This document shows, piece after piece, positions 1 to 6,533 of a stretch of 7,749 bases of DNA. The translations under genes and the position numbers were made by a program. The notes under the pieces were generated by a model. That model saw nothing but the letters and a program-made list of their open reading frames with translations, was not told the origin of the DNA and ran no database searches. Each line of letters starts with the position of its first letter. Positions within the stretch are counted from its first letter, which is position 1. Source of the DNA: Globobulimina sp. (taxonomy: Eukaryota > Foraminifera > Rotaliida); the NCBI GenBank assembly GCA_003354225.1, contig PIVH01000125.1:1-7749 (forward strand), in the 5' to 3' direction.

Positions 1-243
1 TTGGAATTGGATGCGATTTTATTACATTTTTTGTGCAGTTATCAATTTTGATTTTATTTTTGCAATTTTATACTTTTTGTTGTGTTTGTGTCTTTTTTGA
101 ATGGTTTGTTTGTGTCTTTTTTTTTATAATTTTTGGATCGTTTTTTTGCTATTTATTATGTACATTTTATTCCTTTATCAAACAATCATACATTTATAAC
201 ACTTTTTTTTTGATGAAATCTTACGACTCAAAGGAATATATAA
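1..243. other. T-rich stretch without a recognisable gene
   Basis: The plus strand is dominated by long runs of T, with several runs of seven or more. The open frame at 33-260 reads as low-complexity Phe, Cys, Leu and Tyr, as expected from translating T-rich DNA, and has no domain-like pattern. The minus strand is A-rich with frequent stops. I see no coding, RNA or repeat-array feature here. It is probably intergenic DNA, or the intron or flank of a gene outside the window. Confidence 0.5.
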
Positions 244-459
244 TCTGCAAATGGCTATAAAACAGCGCATTGTACTTTGCTCTGCGAAACAATACAACAA
301 AATAATACATTACAAACACATATCCTGCGAACTGACCAGAAAGACGTAACAGTATTTAATATAAATTTGCAGCAATCTTCTTTCTCTTTCAATGCCATTG
401 CCCGCCGACCGACATTGATTTATGTTAATAGTATATTACAAAATTCAATCGGGCGGTAA
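244..459 (+). other. Open frame of unknown status, 71 codons, no recognisable family
   Basis: A plus-strand frame is open from just after the TAA at 241-243 to the TAA at 457-459 and has no ATG in the usable part. The translation has balanced composition (for example DQKDVTVFNINLQQSSFSF) and is less low-complexity than the DNA to its left, so it could be an exon or a gene relic. I recognise no domain. There is no convincing splice acceptor upstream. Its last codons overlap the 3' end of the minus-strand RNase H-like stretch. It could equally be chance, because the minus strand is also open for about 40 codons here. Treat it as a candidate only. Confidence 0.2.
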
Positions 460-884
460 ATCCGATTCCAGGCTCACGGATTGCTGGAACATCCCCGTGA
501 GGTTATAAAGGGATCCATGGCTGGGTCCAGGTTGTAAATGACAGAGTTTGTAATTTGCAAACTGAACAGAATTTGGGTCGGTGATTATGAAATTGCTATT
601 ATTGGGATGTAGTCTTCCAACAGACGCTAATCGGTCTGCTATTAAGTTGTAGATTTGCTCTTGTTGTTTTGGCTTGGTATGGGCTTTGACTTTCCAAAAA
701 TATCTGCGTTCTATAATGTGTTTCTGCGTTCTTCTAAATTGTCACTGGAAGAGTCTGTGGAAATCAGTATATCAGAGGGTCTTATTTTGTGGCGGTAATT
801 GTACCAATCTTTGTATGGAATCCTTACGAATGTGATGGATGATGTGCTTATCCTATATTGGATGTCTGCATCATGTTCATCCAT
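445..884 (-). pseudogene. RNase H-like fragment, split over two reading frames; probable retroelement relic
   Basis: Two overlapping minus-strand frames together look like the C-terminal part of an RNase H domain. The first runs from the ATG at 884 to a TAG at 713-711 (57 aa) and contains a TDSSS motif near residue 44, which may match the Asp-Ser of RNase H strand 4. The second is open from 741 to a TGA at 447-445 (98 codons). It reads WKVKAHT followed by YNLIADRLASVG, a good match to the His and N..AD.LA..G pattern of RNase H domains in LINE-type retroelements and related proteins. The two frames are offset by a 20-bp partial duplication in which GAACGCAGA (minus strand) occurs at 731-723 and 711-703. 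Codons here (GGG, CCC, CTC, CAG) are richer in G and C than in the neighbouring genes, which suits an inserted element. No reverse transcriptase or target-site duplication is visible, so element class is open. The alternative is a small live gene with a 35-nt intron joining the frames. Confidence 0.42.
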
Positions 885-899
885 TGCAAATTGTCACAA

Positions 900-992
900 C
901 TGTGGAGACGACATGGTTGCTCCGGTTTAATGGGGGAGGGAAAAGAGGAGTTTTTTTTGATTTAAAAAAAAAAGCTTTTGTACAATACTCAC
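900..992 (-). other. Candidate spliceosomal intron (93 bp)
   Basis: On the minus strand a consensus donor (CCG|GTGAGT, intron starting at 992) is followed by a pyrimidine-rich tract and a CTCCACAG acceptor ending at 900. The downstream exon would carry the ATG at 884 of the RNase H-like stretch, which has an in-frame TGA shortly before it, so the upstream exon would be 5' untranslated. The intron could instead lie in the 3' untranslated region of the receptor gene that ends at 1081. The splice signals are as good as those of the introns I trust, but no protein continuity supports this one. Confidence 0.35.
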
Positions 993-1080
993 CGGAACGC
1001 TCAAGTAACTGTCAAATTAATCACAAACTGTACAGTCACATTGCATCAAAAATTAAAACATGTACAATATCATTTTCATT

Positions 1081-3111
1081 TTACAAATGACTGCTTCTTT
1101 GCTTAGCAATTAGTACCGGTTGCGGATGAATGGAAGCATGATATTCTGATACGTTGCTCAAAGTGGTCGGTACGCTCACCTGCGCTGTTAACTGTCTATC
1201 ATATTTTTGCAACTCCTGCAATGATTTCACCATTTCATTGCTACAGAAACCTTCCTTTGCCATCAATTCAAACACTGACGAAGACGTATTATCATAATGT
1301 TGTTTATTTGACATTTTGTAGTCTTTGATTCTACTCAAATAATGTTTGCTTGAATCACTTTGCTTTCTCAGAGCATTCACAATCTCCATATCATTCTCTT
1401 TATTTTCGTCCAATATCATCGATGCTGTACCAGCACAGATATCATTGATTGGTACGATACTCTGTGGACTCTCCATCAAACTCATGGGACTGTGCCATGG
1501 CTCTAAAGATGGAGTTTTTGAGCAAAGTAGTAAAGAATCAGAAATTTTTGTCTCTTCCTGTTTCTTTTGATCATGGCCGTTATTGCTATTTACAACAGAA
1601 AGTTCCAGCGAATTTATCGTAAAGTCCGGATATTTTATTTTTGGTGACTTTGCTTCGGGTTTTTTGTTCTTTAAATAGTTCACAACGCGGCTTCTCTCGA
1701 CCATGCCACTATTTTTTCGATCTGGATCCACTATTTTTGTCTTACAACATTCATAACTGCAATGTACCATTTTTGAGCATTGGTATTTAATGAACATTGA
1801 ATTTTTAACAAAAGTAATATTCCATAAAATTGCATTTATACTCCACCATAAAGGGGCTACTAATAATATTATATTTGAATTGTAGCAAAGTTGCATTGTT
1901 GACAGAAATGTGGTTGATATTATAATGCAACATATACCACATATTGCTAATTTATTTATGGTTGTTTTTAGGTCATTCATTAATGTTTCTGCGTAAGATA
2001 CAGATCGCGGATCTTATTTTTATCAATGTATGCCAGCACAGTATATATTATATAATATGCATTGAGCGCAACCATATAATTCCAGAATTCATGAAGAAAA
2101 ACGGAAGGTGGTGTTATATGTGCACACAATGCATATTCTGCGGTATAATGTGCATCGGAATGATGTGCAAAAACAAAAAAACATACCTTTATAACGTTTG
2201 TATTGAGTGAGTAACACTGAAATAAATCCATAAATACAATACATATTAAATATGCAATGCGTAAATATAATAATTGGAAATATTATATATGTAAAATATA
2301 TGTGTATTACGCATAACAAATTGAATATGAGCACATATATTAAATAGAAACAGAATATTTTACTATACGACGGTTTATGCAATTTGATGGCCATAAATCG
2401 AGTGCTGTAATACCTATAAAAATTCAATAATGTTTCCCATAAAATAGTGCTTAAAATCAGTACATATTGAATGGTGATATACATATTTGTATTCGGCGGT
2501 GTTTGATTTATGAAATCATGGTTCAAATTTTGTACATATTCTGTTATAAAACAATGCTTTTTTAACTGTGTAATATTAATAATTGAAGAAGAATGAAACG
2601 TATTCGTATAGATATAATATCTGATTAAAAATATGCTAATTATGGTAATGAATAACATCATAAAATATATCAGAACACCGATGGGATAAAATTCAGTTTC
2701 TTCAACGGCAGCATATAAACAACAGCATATATGAGCTTTATCTGCATGGTATCTGCTATGTACATTGCAACACCAGAAATTATTATGCTTTGGACCTTGC
2801 AATACCTCATCCATCACCACAATGCTTGACACTCTCATCCTTTGTGTTATTGATGGTTTGGGTGTGATGGCCTGTCCTTCCATTTTACGTTTACGTTGAT
2901 GACGTCCAAAATGAAGAGTCTTTTCATGTGAATTAGCAATGTTTAGACTTGAAATTTGTTTGTTCATATTGTTTCTCTGTGTTTCAGATGACGGACACCA
3001 TTCTACTTTAATGTGTTGATGGAATTCGAAATGATGACAACAATGCAACAAACAACATATTGTCACATCCAACAATGAGATTGAAAATGCTACCAACATA
3101 AACACATCCAT
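1081..3111 (-). CDS. Predicted seven-transmembrane, receptor-like protein with long cytosolic tail (two exons)
   Basis: The first exon runs from the ATG at 3111 to 2187, the intron is 2186-1989 (198 bp, GTATGT...CGCAG), and the second exon runs from 1988 to the TAA at 1083-1081. Together they give 610 residues. The junction keeps the frame (phase 1, codon GAA at residue 309), and the exon 2 sequence supplies the last two membrane segments. Hydrophobic segments lie near residues 3-23, 142-168, 209-231, 252-272, 276-301, 322-342 and 347-369. With the N-terminus outside, charge follows the positive-inside rule: basic loops at about 66-76, 231-251 and 303-321 are cytosolic, and the loop at 169-208 is outside and has two N-glycosylation sequons (N179, N202). 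Residues 370-610 form a hydrophilic tail with several Ser-Pro sites, ending in Ser-His-Leu. This is G-protein-coupled-receptor-like topology, but I see no DRY or NPxxY motif and cannot name a family. The loop after helix 1, about 115 residues, is unusually long. The start has an in-frame TAA 15 codons upstream and a good context (ACAATGG). Confidence 0.68.
1989..2186 (-). other. Intron of the seven-transmembrane gene
   Basis: The minus-strand donor AAAG|GTATGT at 2186 and acceptor TTACGCAG ending at 1989 join residues 308 and 310 through codon GAA. Open frames that cross this interval, such as 1980-2231 minus and the read-through tail of the upstream exon to 2089, are intron translation and not protein. 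Confidence 0.75.
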
Positions 3112-3449
3112 TGTAAAGAGGTTTTTACATCTGATAACGCCAAAAATGATACAAGTTTTATATTAAGAGTAAAAAATTAACTAAATAAGTTGTAATACAT
3201 ACACACAAAAATACAGGGAATTTAGAAATAACATAAAAAAACTAATCAGAATACAGATAATTTTATAAAAAAAAGTACTGCAAATTGTTCAAAGCAGTGT
3301 CTGATTTTATATCTCATTGATGAGCAATGTTTATTTGGCATTGGTCACATAATGAGACATATATTAAAATAGTAACAATTTTTAAAAAAAAACATTACCG
3401 CTCTGACGATTTACAACGCGATTTGGATTATACTGTAATATTTAATATT
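3112..3449. other. Intergenic region between kinase gene end and receptor gene start
   Basis: These 338 bp hold the 3' flank of the kinase gene, which stops at 3450 on the minus strand, and the 5' flank of the seven-transmembrane gene, which starts at 3111 on the minus strand. The sequence is very AT-rich with A and T runs. I see no RNA gene, repeat array or conserved coding frame. It must contain a 3'-end signal and a promoter for two genes on the same strand, but neither is recognisable by motif. Confidence 0.5.
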
Positions 3450-5041
3450 TTATAAAAGGAAAGGATGTTTTTTTATTTCTTTAATAGTTAATCGATATTT
3501 TTCTTTTTGAAATAACAATCCGATTAAATTGAACATGTCGGGTGTAATATATTCAATTTTATCCCATTCCATAAGCAAATGATGTAAATGCCCATTTGTT
3601 ATTAACTTAAATGCAGGATCGCCGATTGATGGTTTTAGCCATGGCGGACAGCCAAATGTCATAATAAAGAAAACCACGGATAAACTCCAACAATCCGCAC
3701 ATCGCGCATCGAATACTTGTTTTTTTTCATACACTTTTGGGGCTTTATACTGCGTTTTGCCGACAAATTTGCTGCAACTGAAATCAATCGGATTGAACAC
3801 TACAAATAACAAAATGTATACAAATAATAAATATACGCAGAACGCAGTTACGTACCTTCAGACAAACCAAGGTCAATTATTTTAATTTCAAAGCCTGGTA
3901 CAAATGTGATCTTTTTTGAATGTTCATCTTCTGACACCATCACATTACCAATTACGAAATTTTCTAAACTAAGGTCCAAATGACAACAACTTATTAGTTT
4001 GTGCGTACAAAATTATATATATTATAAACATTAATAAAAAGACATTTGATCGAGTCAACTGACACGGACTTAACTGCATCGTATTATGCATCCAATCAAT
4101 GGCATCCACCATTTGTTTCATTGCCATTTTACAAAAATATTGCCACTCTTTTATGGCAAGTATTTTATCATTAATATATTGATGGCATCTCTTAACAAAA
4201 TCAAATAATGACATTTCACCGCCATCCTCCATCACTAAAAAATAATTAAATTCGTCACAAAAAAAATCGACATATTTCACAACGAATGATGATGGTTTGG
4301 CAGTACATGTGAGATATTTTAAAATGGAGGCTTCTCTGATTATATTTTCCGAGAGTTTTATTTCTTTTCCATTATGAACTGCCATACTCTTATTATGCAA
4401 TAATTTATTTGTAACTTTGATAATATATTTGGTTCTGTTCAAACCGACACCTTTCGATACTGAATAAATACAGCCTGTTGCATGCAAGCAATGAGTGAAT
4501 ATTTAATAAGTAATTTAATTACAGAGATACGTACAGTCAGATACGTACAGTCAGAAAATATACGTACGGTCAGATTTATTTTCTGATCGACTGAAATTTC
4601 TGACATCAAATACGTTTATATACCTTGTAAAGTTTGAGCGATTTTTTTTATTGGCGTATAATGTTGATTTTGGATTGTAGTTTCTGCGAAATATTCCACT
4701 GACTGAATTCTAACATTCTGTATATATACAATAATGAGTAAAACAACATTGCATCACTAATATATGTAGATCATAGAAACGAATAAATCTAAACTGTTGC
4801 AGTTTGTGACGCTAACATAGTTAAAGTTGGCGATGTTAGCGTCAATTTCAGGTTGGATATATTTTTGAAACAGGAAAATTTAAAGAGTTTTTTACTTGAA
4901 ACTTACTGCAGATTTTACAAGAATATTTTCCTGAAATGGTTTCAAAAAAAGTAAACAAATCAACCAACCAACCAACCATTTTTTGATTATAATATTGTAT
5001 TTTACCTCAACATAGAAAAACTTTTTTGTATATTTCCTCAT
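3450..5041 (-). CDS. Protein kinase, divergent Ser/Thr type, six exons
   Basis: The exons on the minus strand are 5041-5006, 4930-4907, 4717-4624, 4474-4066, 3989-3856 and 3799-3450, giving 348 residues with every junction in frame. Intron ends are GTAAAA..TTTCAG, GTAAGT..TACAG, GTATAT..AACAG, GTGTCA..TAAG and GTACGT..TGTAG. The start ATG at 5041 follows AAGGC. Residues 1-40 are a short N-terminal extension. The kinase domain starts with a degenerate glycine loop around G52 (QGCIYSV), then the ATP-binding lysine K71 (YIIKV), the helix-C glutamate E99 (REASIL), the hinge around M133-G137, the catalytic loop H191-L-D193-L-S-L-E-N198, the metal-binding D227-L-G, A252-P-K in place of APE, and D268-C-W-S-L. 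The main catalytic residues (K71, E99, D193, N198, D227) are all present, so activity is plausible. The HRD arginine is Leu, the catalytic-loop lysine is Ser, and DFG is DLG. The protein ends just after the usual last helix (KKHPFLL), so it has no C-terminal accessory domain. Substrate is unknown. Confidence 0.8.
3800..3855 (-). other. Kinase intron 5 (56 bp)
   Basis: The minus-strand donor GAAG|GTACGT and acceptor TTTGTAG join the DLG-containing exon to the activation segment and C-lobe through codon GTG (residue 233). The shortness is typical for this window. Confidence 0.78.
3990..4065 (-). other. Kinase intron 4 (76 bp)
   Basis: The minus-strand donor is GTGTCA, with exon end ...AGTCC, and the acceptor is CTAATAAG. 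The join is phase 2 through a proline codon at residue 188 and places the catalytic loop C-C-H-L-D directly after helix E. The donor is weaker than the others, but no other GT in the right phase gives a continuous kinase domain. Confidence 0.68.
4475..4623 (-). other. Kinase intron 3 (149 bp), containing short tandem repeats
   Basis: The minus-strand donor CAAG|GTATAT and acceptor CATGCAACAG join through a glycine codon (residue 52), which restores the glycine-loop strand KIAQTLQGCIYSV. The intron contains the 14-bp repeats listed separately. Confidence 0.75.
4527..4573 (+). repeat. Short tandem repeat, 14-bp unit, three copies
   Basis: The unit ATACGTACAGTCAG occurs exactly at 4527-4540 and 4541-4554, and a third copy with one change (ACGG for ACAG) lies at 4560-4573 after a 5-bp gap. 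It lies inside kinase intron 3. Read on the minus strand, every copy contains GTACGTAT, which matches the 5' splice-site sequence used by kinase intron 5. Confidence 0.9.
4718..4906 (-). other. Kinase intron 2 (189 bp), containing a perfect inverted repeat
   Basis: The minus-strand donor CTGCA|GTAAGT is the best consensus donor in the window, and the acceptor is TATATACAG. The phase 0 join is between residues 20 and 21. It is the longest intron in the gene. I cannot exclude a further small exon inside, but none was evident. Confidence 0.62.
4807..4844. repeat. Perfect 12-bp inverted repeat with 14-bp loop
   Basis: TGACGCTAACAT at 4807-4818 is exactly complementary to ATGTTAGCGTCA at 4833-4844, so a stable hairpin can form in DNA or RNA. 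It lies inside kinase intron 2. Confidence 0.9.
4931..5005 (-). other. Kinase intron 1 (75 bp), with CAAC tetranucleotide repeat
   Basis: The minus-strand donor GTTGAG|GTAAAA and acceptor ACCATTTCAG join codon 12 to codon 13 in phase 0. On the plus strand, 4961-4978 is (CAAC) repeated four and a half times, which reads as TTGG repeats in the transcript near the middle of the intron. Confidence 0.62.
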
Positions 5042-5184
5042 GCCTTAGAATTGTATTACAGAGAAAAAATAAAAATACCAAATGAATAAAATTATTAAAA
5101 TTACTATGTATGTAAACAAAACAAGCCAGGGAAAAAAAATAAAAATAATTGAAAAATAGAATATATTAAACAAAACGCTCTCGC

Positions 5185-5232
5185 GTGATTAATAAATGTG
5201 GCAAGCATATAAATACGCACATTATTAATCAC
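5185..5232. repeat. Imperfect inverted repeat between two genes
   Basis: GTGATTAATAAATGTG at 5185-5200 pairs with CACATTATTAATCAC at 5218-5232 over 15 pairs with one bulged base and a 17-base loop. It sits directly after the stop of the chromo-barrel/propeller gene (TAA at 5239-5237, minus strand) and about 140 bp before the kinase start. It could fold in the 3' untranslated region of the former. Its role is unknown. Confidence 0.75.
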
Positions 5233-5236
5233 CTTT

Positions 5237-6481
5237 TTATAGGAAAGGTGGGTAAAAAGACAATAATAAATCGACAATGTCAAATGGTTTCGATTGCATA
5301 GTGTTTATTTCTGCGACATAACTATATATTAATTGTTTGTAATGTTTCTGTTGATAAAATCTGATCATTTCATATGGTATAATATCCCCTAAATATAATT
5401 TAAAATGTTGAATTTGTTCATTATCGTCCTCCTGAAGTATTAAATGCAACGCGTTCATCTTTGCATCGATTGTTCCTAAAAATGAATGCTCAAAAATAAT
5501 TTCAGGCGCATTTTTCCGTGATTTAAATATTTTATGTTCCACTAAATCAACAAACCAAATTTCATGACAGTATCTGTCTAAACATTCATCATAAAGCAAG
5601 ACAAACATCATTAGGAAATGATTATAGGTTAAAAAAGCAAAACATGCATCAATGTCATGCTCGATATCAATCTCAAACCTATTCCATGCAAAAGCAACAC
5701 CATTACGCAGCTCACAACAAAATATCTCACCAAAATTATTTATGGCAATTAACTGCTTTGTTTGCTCACAAAATGTCGTAAATATTGGCTCAAAAGCTAA
5801 GTTTGAACATAACACAGAGGCATTTATTGCAGTTGTCGGACTATTTCGGCTCACTAAGAAATGGTTTGTGTTTTGGAAATTGGTGGTACAAATAAGGTGT
5901 AATTGGTCGGACGGAACGCAGCATAAATGCGGATTAAATATATTGCAAAGTGCCATGCAATCGATGTGATTTGAATAGGTTATAATCATTTTTTTAATAT
6001 CATAGATTTGCAATATTGGGCCGTAATTATTGTAGCCAGTGCCAAATATATATAATAAATCTTTTTCTTCATCGATTGCTATGCTGTCTATGGAGGTTGT
6101 TTTCGATACAAAATTACTGACATTATCCCAGTGATTTGCGAGAATATTATATTGATAAATTGTTTTCGTGCCATTTTGATTCAATGTTATTAAGAACAAA
6201 CAATGTGCTTTTTGAGAGAATATTAAGTTACTTTTCTTATTTGAAATAACTACATCATTCGGAGGGATATTTAATGGAATGGAATGCAAAGTATTTGTGT
6301 GAATTGGTAATGTTTGATTAATGTGTATCCATTCATCAAGATCGGAATCATCATCACAATCATAATGAATTTTAATTTGATCTTTATAGAAATCTACGAT
6401 TGTTGCTATGTGCCATGCATTTTCATTCTCTGACAGAACATCCACTGCTTTGCCTAATTCCAGACAATGGGTGTTGGACAT
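5237..6481 (-). CDS. Chromo-barrel/Tudor-like protein with propeller-like body, hypothetical
   Basis: This is a single uninterrupted frame of 414 residues from the ATG at 6481 to the TAA at 5239-5237. Residues 9-56 resemble the chromo-barrel/Tudor-knot fold of MOF- and MRG-type proteins: GKAVDV, then W23-H-I-A-T-I-V, IKIHY40, and an acidic stretch ending D49-E-W51-I. W23, Y40 and W51 are possible aromatic-cage residues. In known families such domains bind methylated histone tails or nucleic acid. Residues 80-365 alternate short hydrophobic strands with polar turns, including LLYIFGTG near 142-149 and ILQIYDIKK near 156-164, which looks like a degenerate kelch or WD-type beta-propeller. The C-terminus (residues 368-411) is a helical segment ending DIVDLLLSFY, a tail style I recall from many rhizarian kelch-like proteins. 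Location and function are not shown by the sequence. No nuclear localisation signal is obvious, so a chromatin role is only an inference. It is divergent with the PEBP gene. Confidence 0.72.
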   Translation of the reverse strand: MSNTHCLELGKAVDVLSENENAWHIATIVDFYKDQIKIHYDCDDDSDLDEWIHINQTLPIHTNTLHSIPLNIPPNDVVISNKKSNLIFSQKAHCLFLITLNQNGTKTIYQYNILANHWDNVSNFVSKTTSIDSIAIDEEKDLLYIFGTGYNNYGPILQIYDIKKMIITYSNHIDCMALCNIFNPHLCCVPSDQLHLICTTNFQNTNHFLVSRNSPTTAINASVLCSNLAFEPIFTTFCEQTKQLIAINNFGEIFCCELRNGVAFAWNRFEIDIEHDIDACFAFLTYNHFLMMFVLLYDECLDRYCHEIWFVDLVEHKIFKSRKNAPEIIFEHSFLGTIDAKMNALHLILQEDDNEQIQHFKLYLGDIIPYEMIRFYQQKHYKQLIYSYVAEINTMQSKPFDIVDLLLSFYPPFL

Positions 6482-6533
6482 GATTAGTTTAGTGAGCTCG
6501 AGTCAAACTCCAAAACTTCCACATCTTCCAAAC
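6480..6533. promoter_or_regulatory. Compact divergent promoter / 5' region shared by two genes
   Basis: The minus-strand gene starts with the ATG at 6481-6479 and the plus-strand PEBP gene most likely with the ATG at 6534, leaving 52 bp between start codons. A second in-frame plus-strand ATG at 6480 overlaps the opposite start codon in the tetramer CATG. There is no room for two separate promoters between the start codons, so core promoter elements must be shared or lie inside the coding regions. I see no TATA box in the gap. Confidence 0.6.

Noticed and set aside
253-260. CTATAAAA, TATA-box-like sequence
   Set aside because: It lies inside the 244-459 frame with no supported gene start downstream; TATA-like strings are expected by chance in DNA this AT-rich.
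839-1090. 83-aa plus-strand frame
   Set aside because: It crosses A and T runs, lies antisense to the better-supported RNase H-like stretch and candidate intron, and has no recognisable pattern.
1346-1570. 74-aa plus-strand frame
   Set aside because: Antisense shadow of the receptor tail exon with no domain pattern.
1944-2210. 88-aa plus-strand frame
   Set aside because: Antisense shadow over the receptor intron and exon edges, low-complexity Cys/Ile/Met composition.
1980-2231. 83-aa minus-strand frame
   Set aside because: It overlaps the receptor exon in another frame and otherwise covers its intron.
3450-3812. Apparent separate 120-aa minus-strand gene
   Set aside because: It begins at a TTG inside an intron; from 3799 on it is the last exon of the kinase.
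3969-4487. Apparent separate 172-aa minus-strand gene
   Set aside because: Its start is a TTG inside intron 3 and its last 34 or so residues are intron 4 read-through; the middle is kinase exon 4.
4961-4978. CAAC repeat as a possible CRISPR or other repeat array
   Set aside because: It is a simple tetranucleotide microsatellite inside an intron, with no spacers.
5652-5969. 105-aa plus-strand frame
   Set aside because: Antisense shadow of the chromo-barrel/propeller gene, which has a complete frame with domain evidence.
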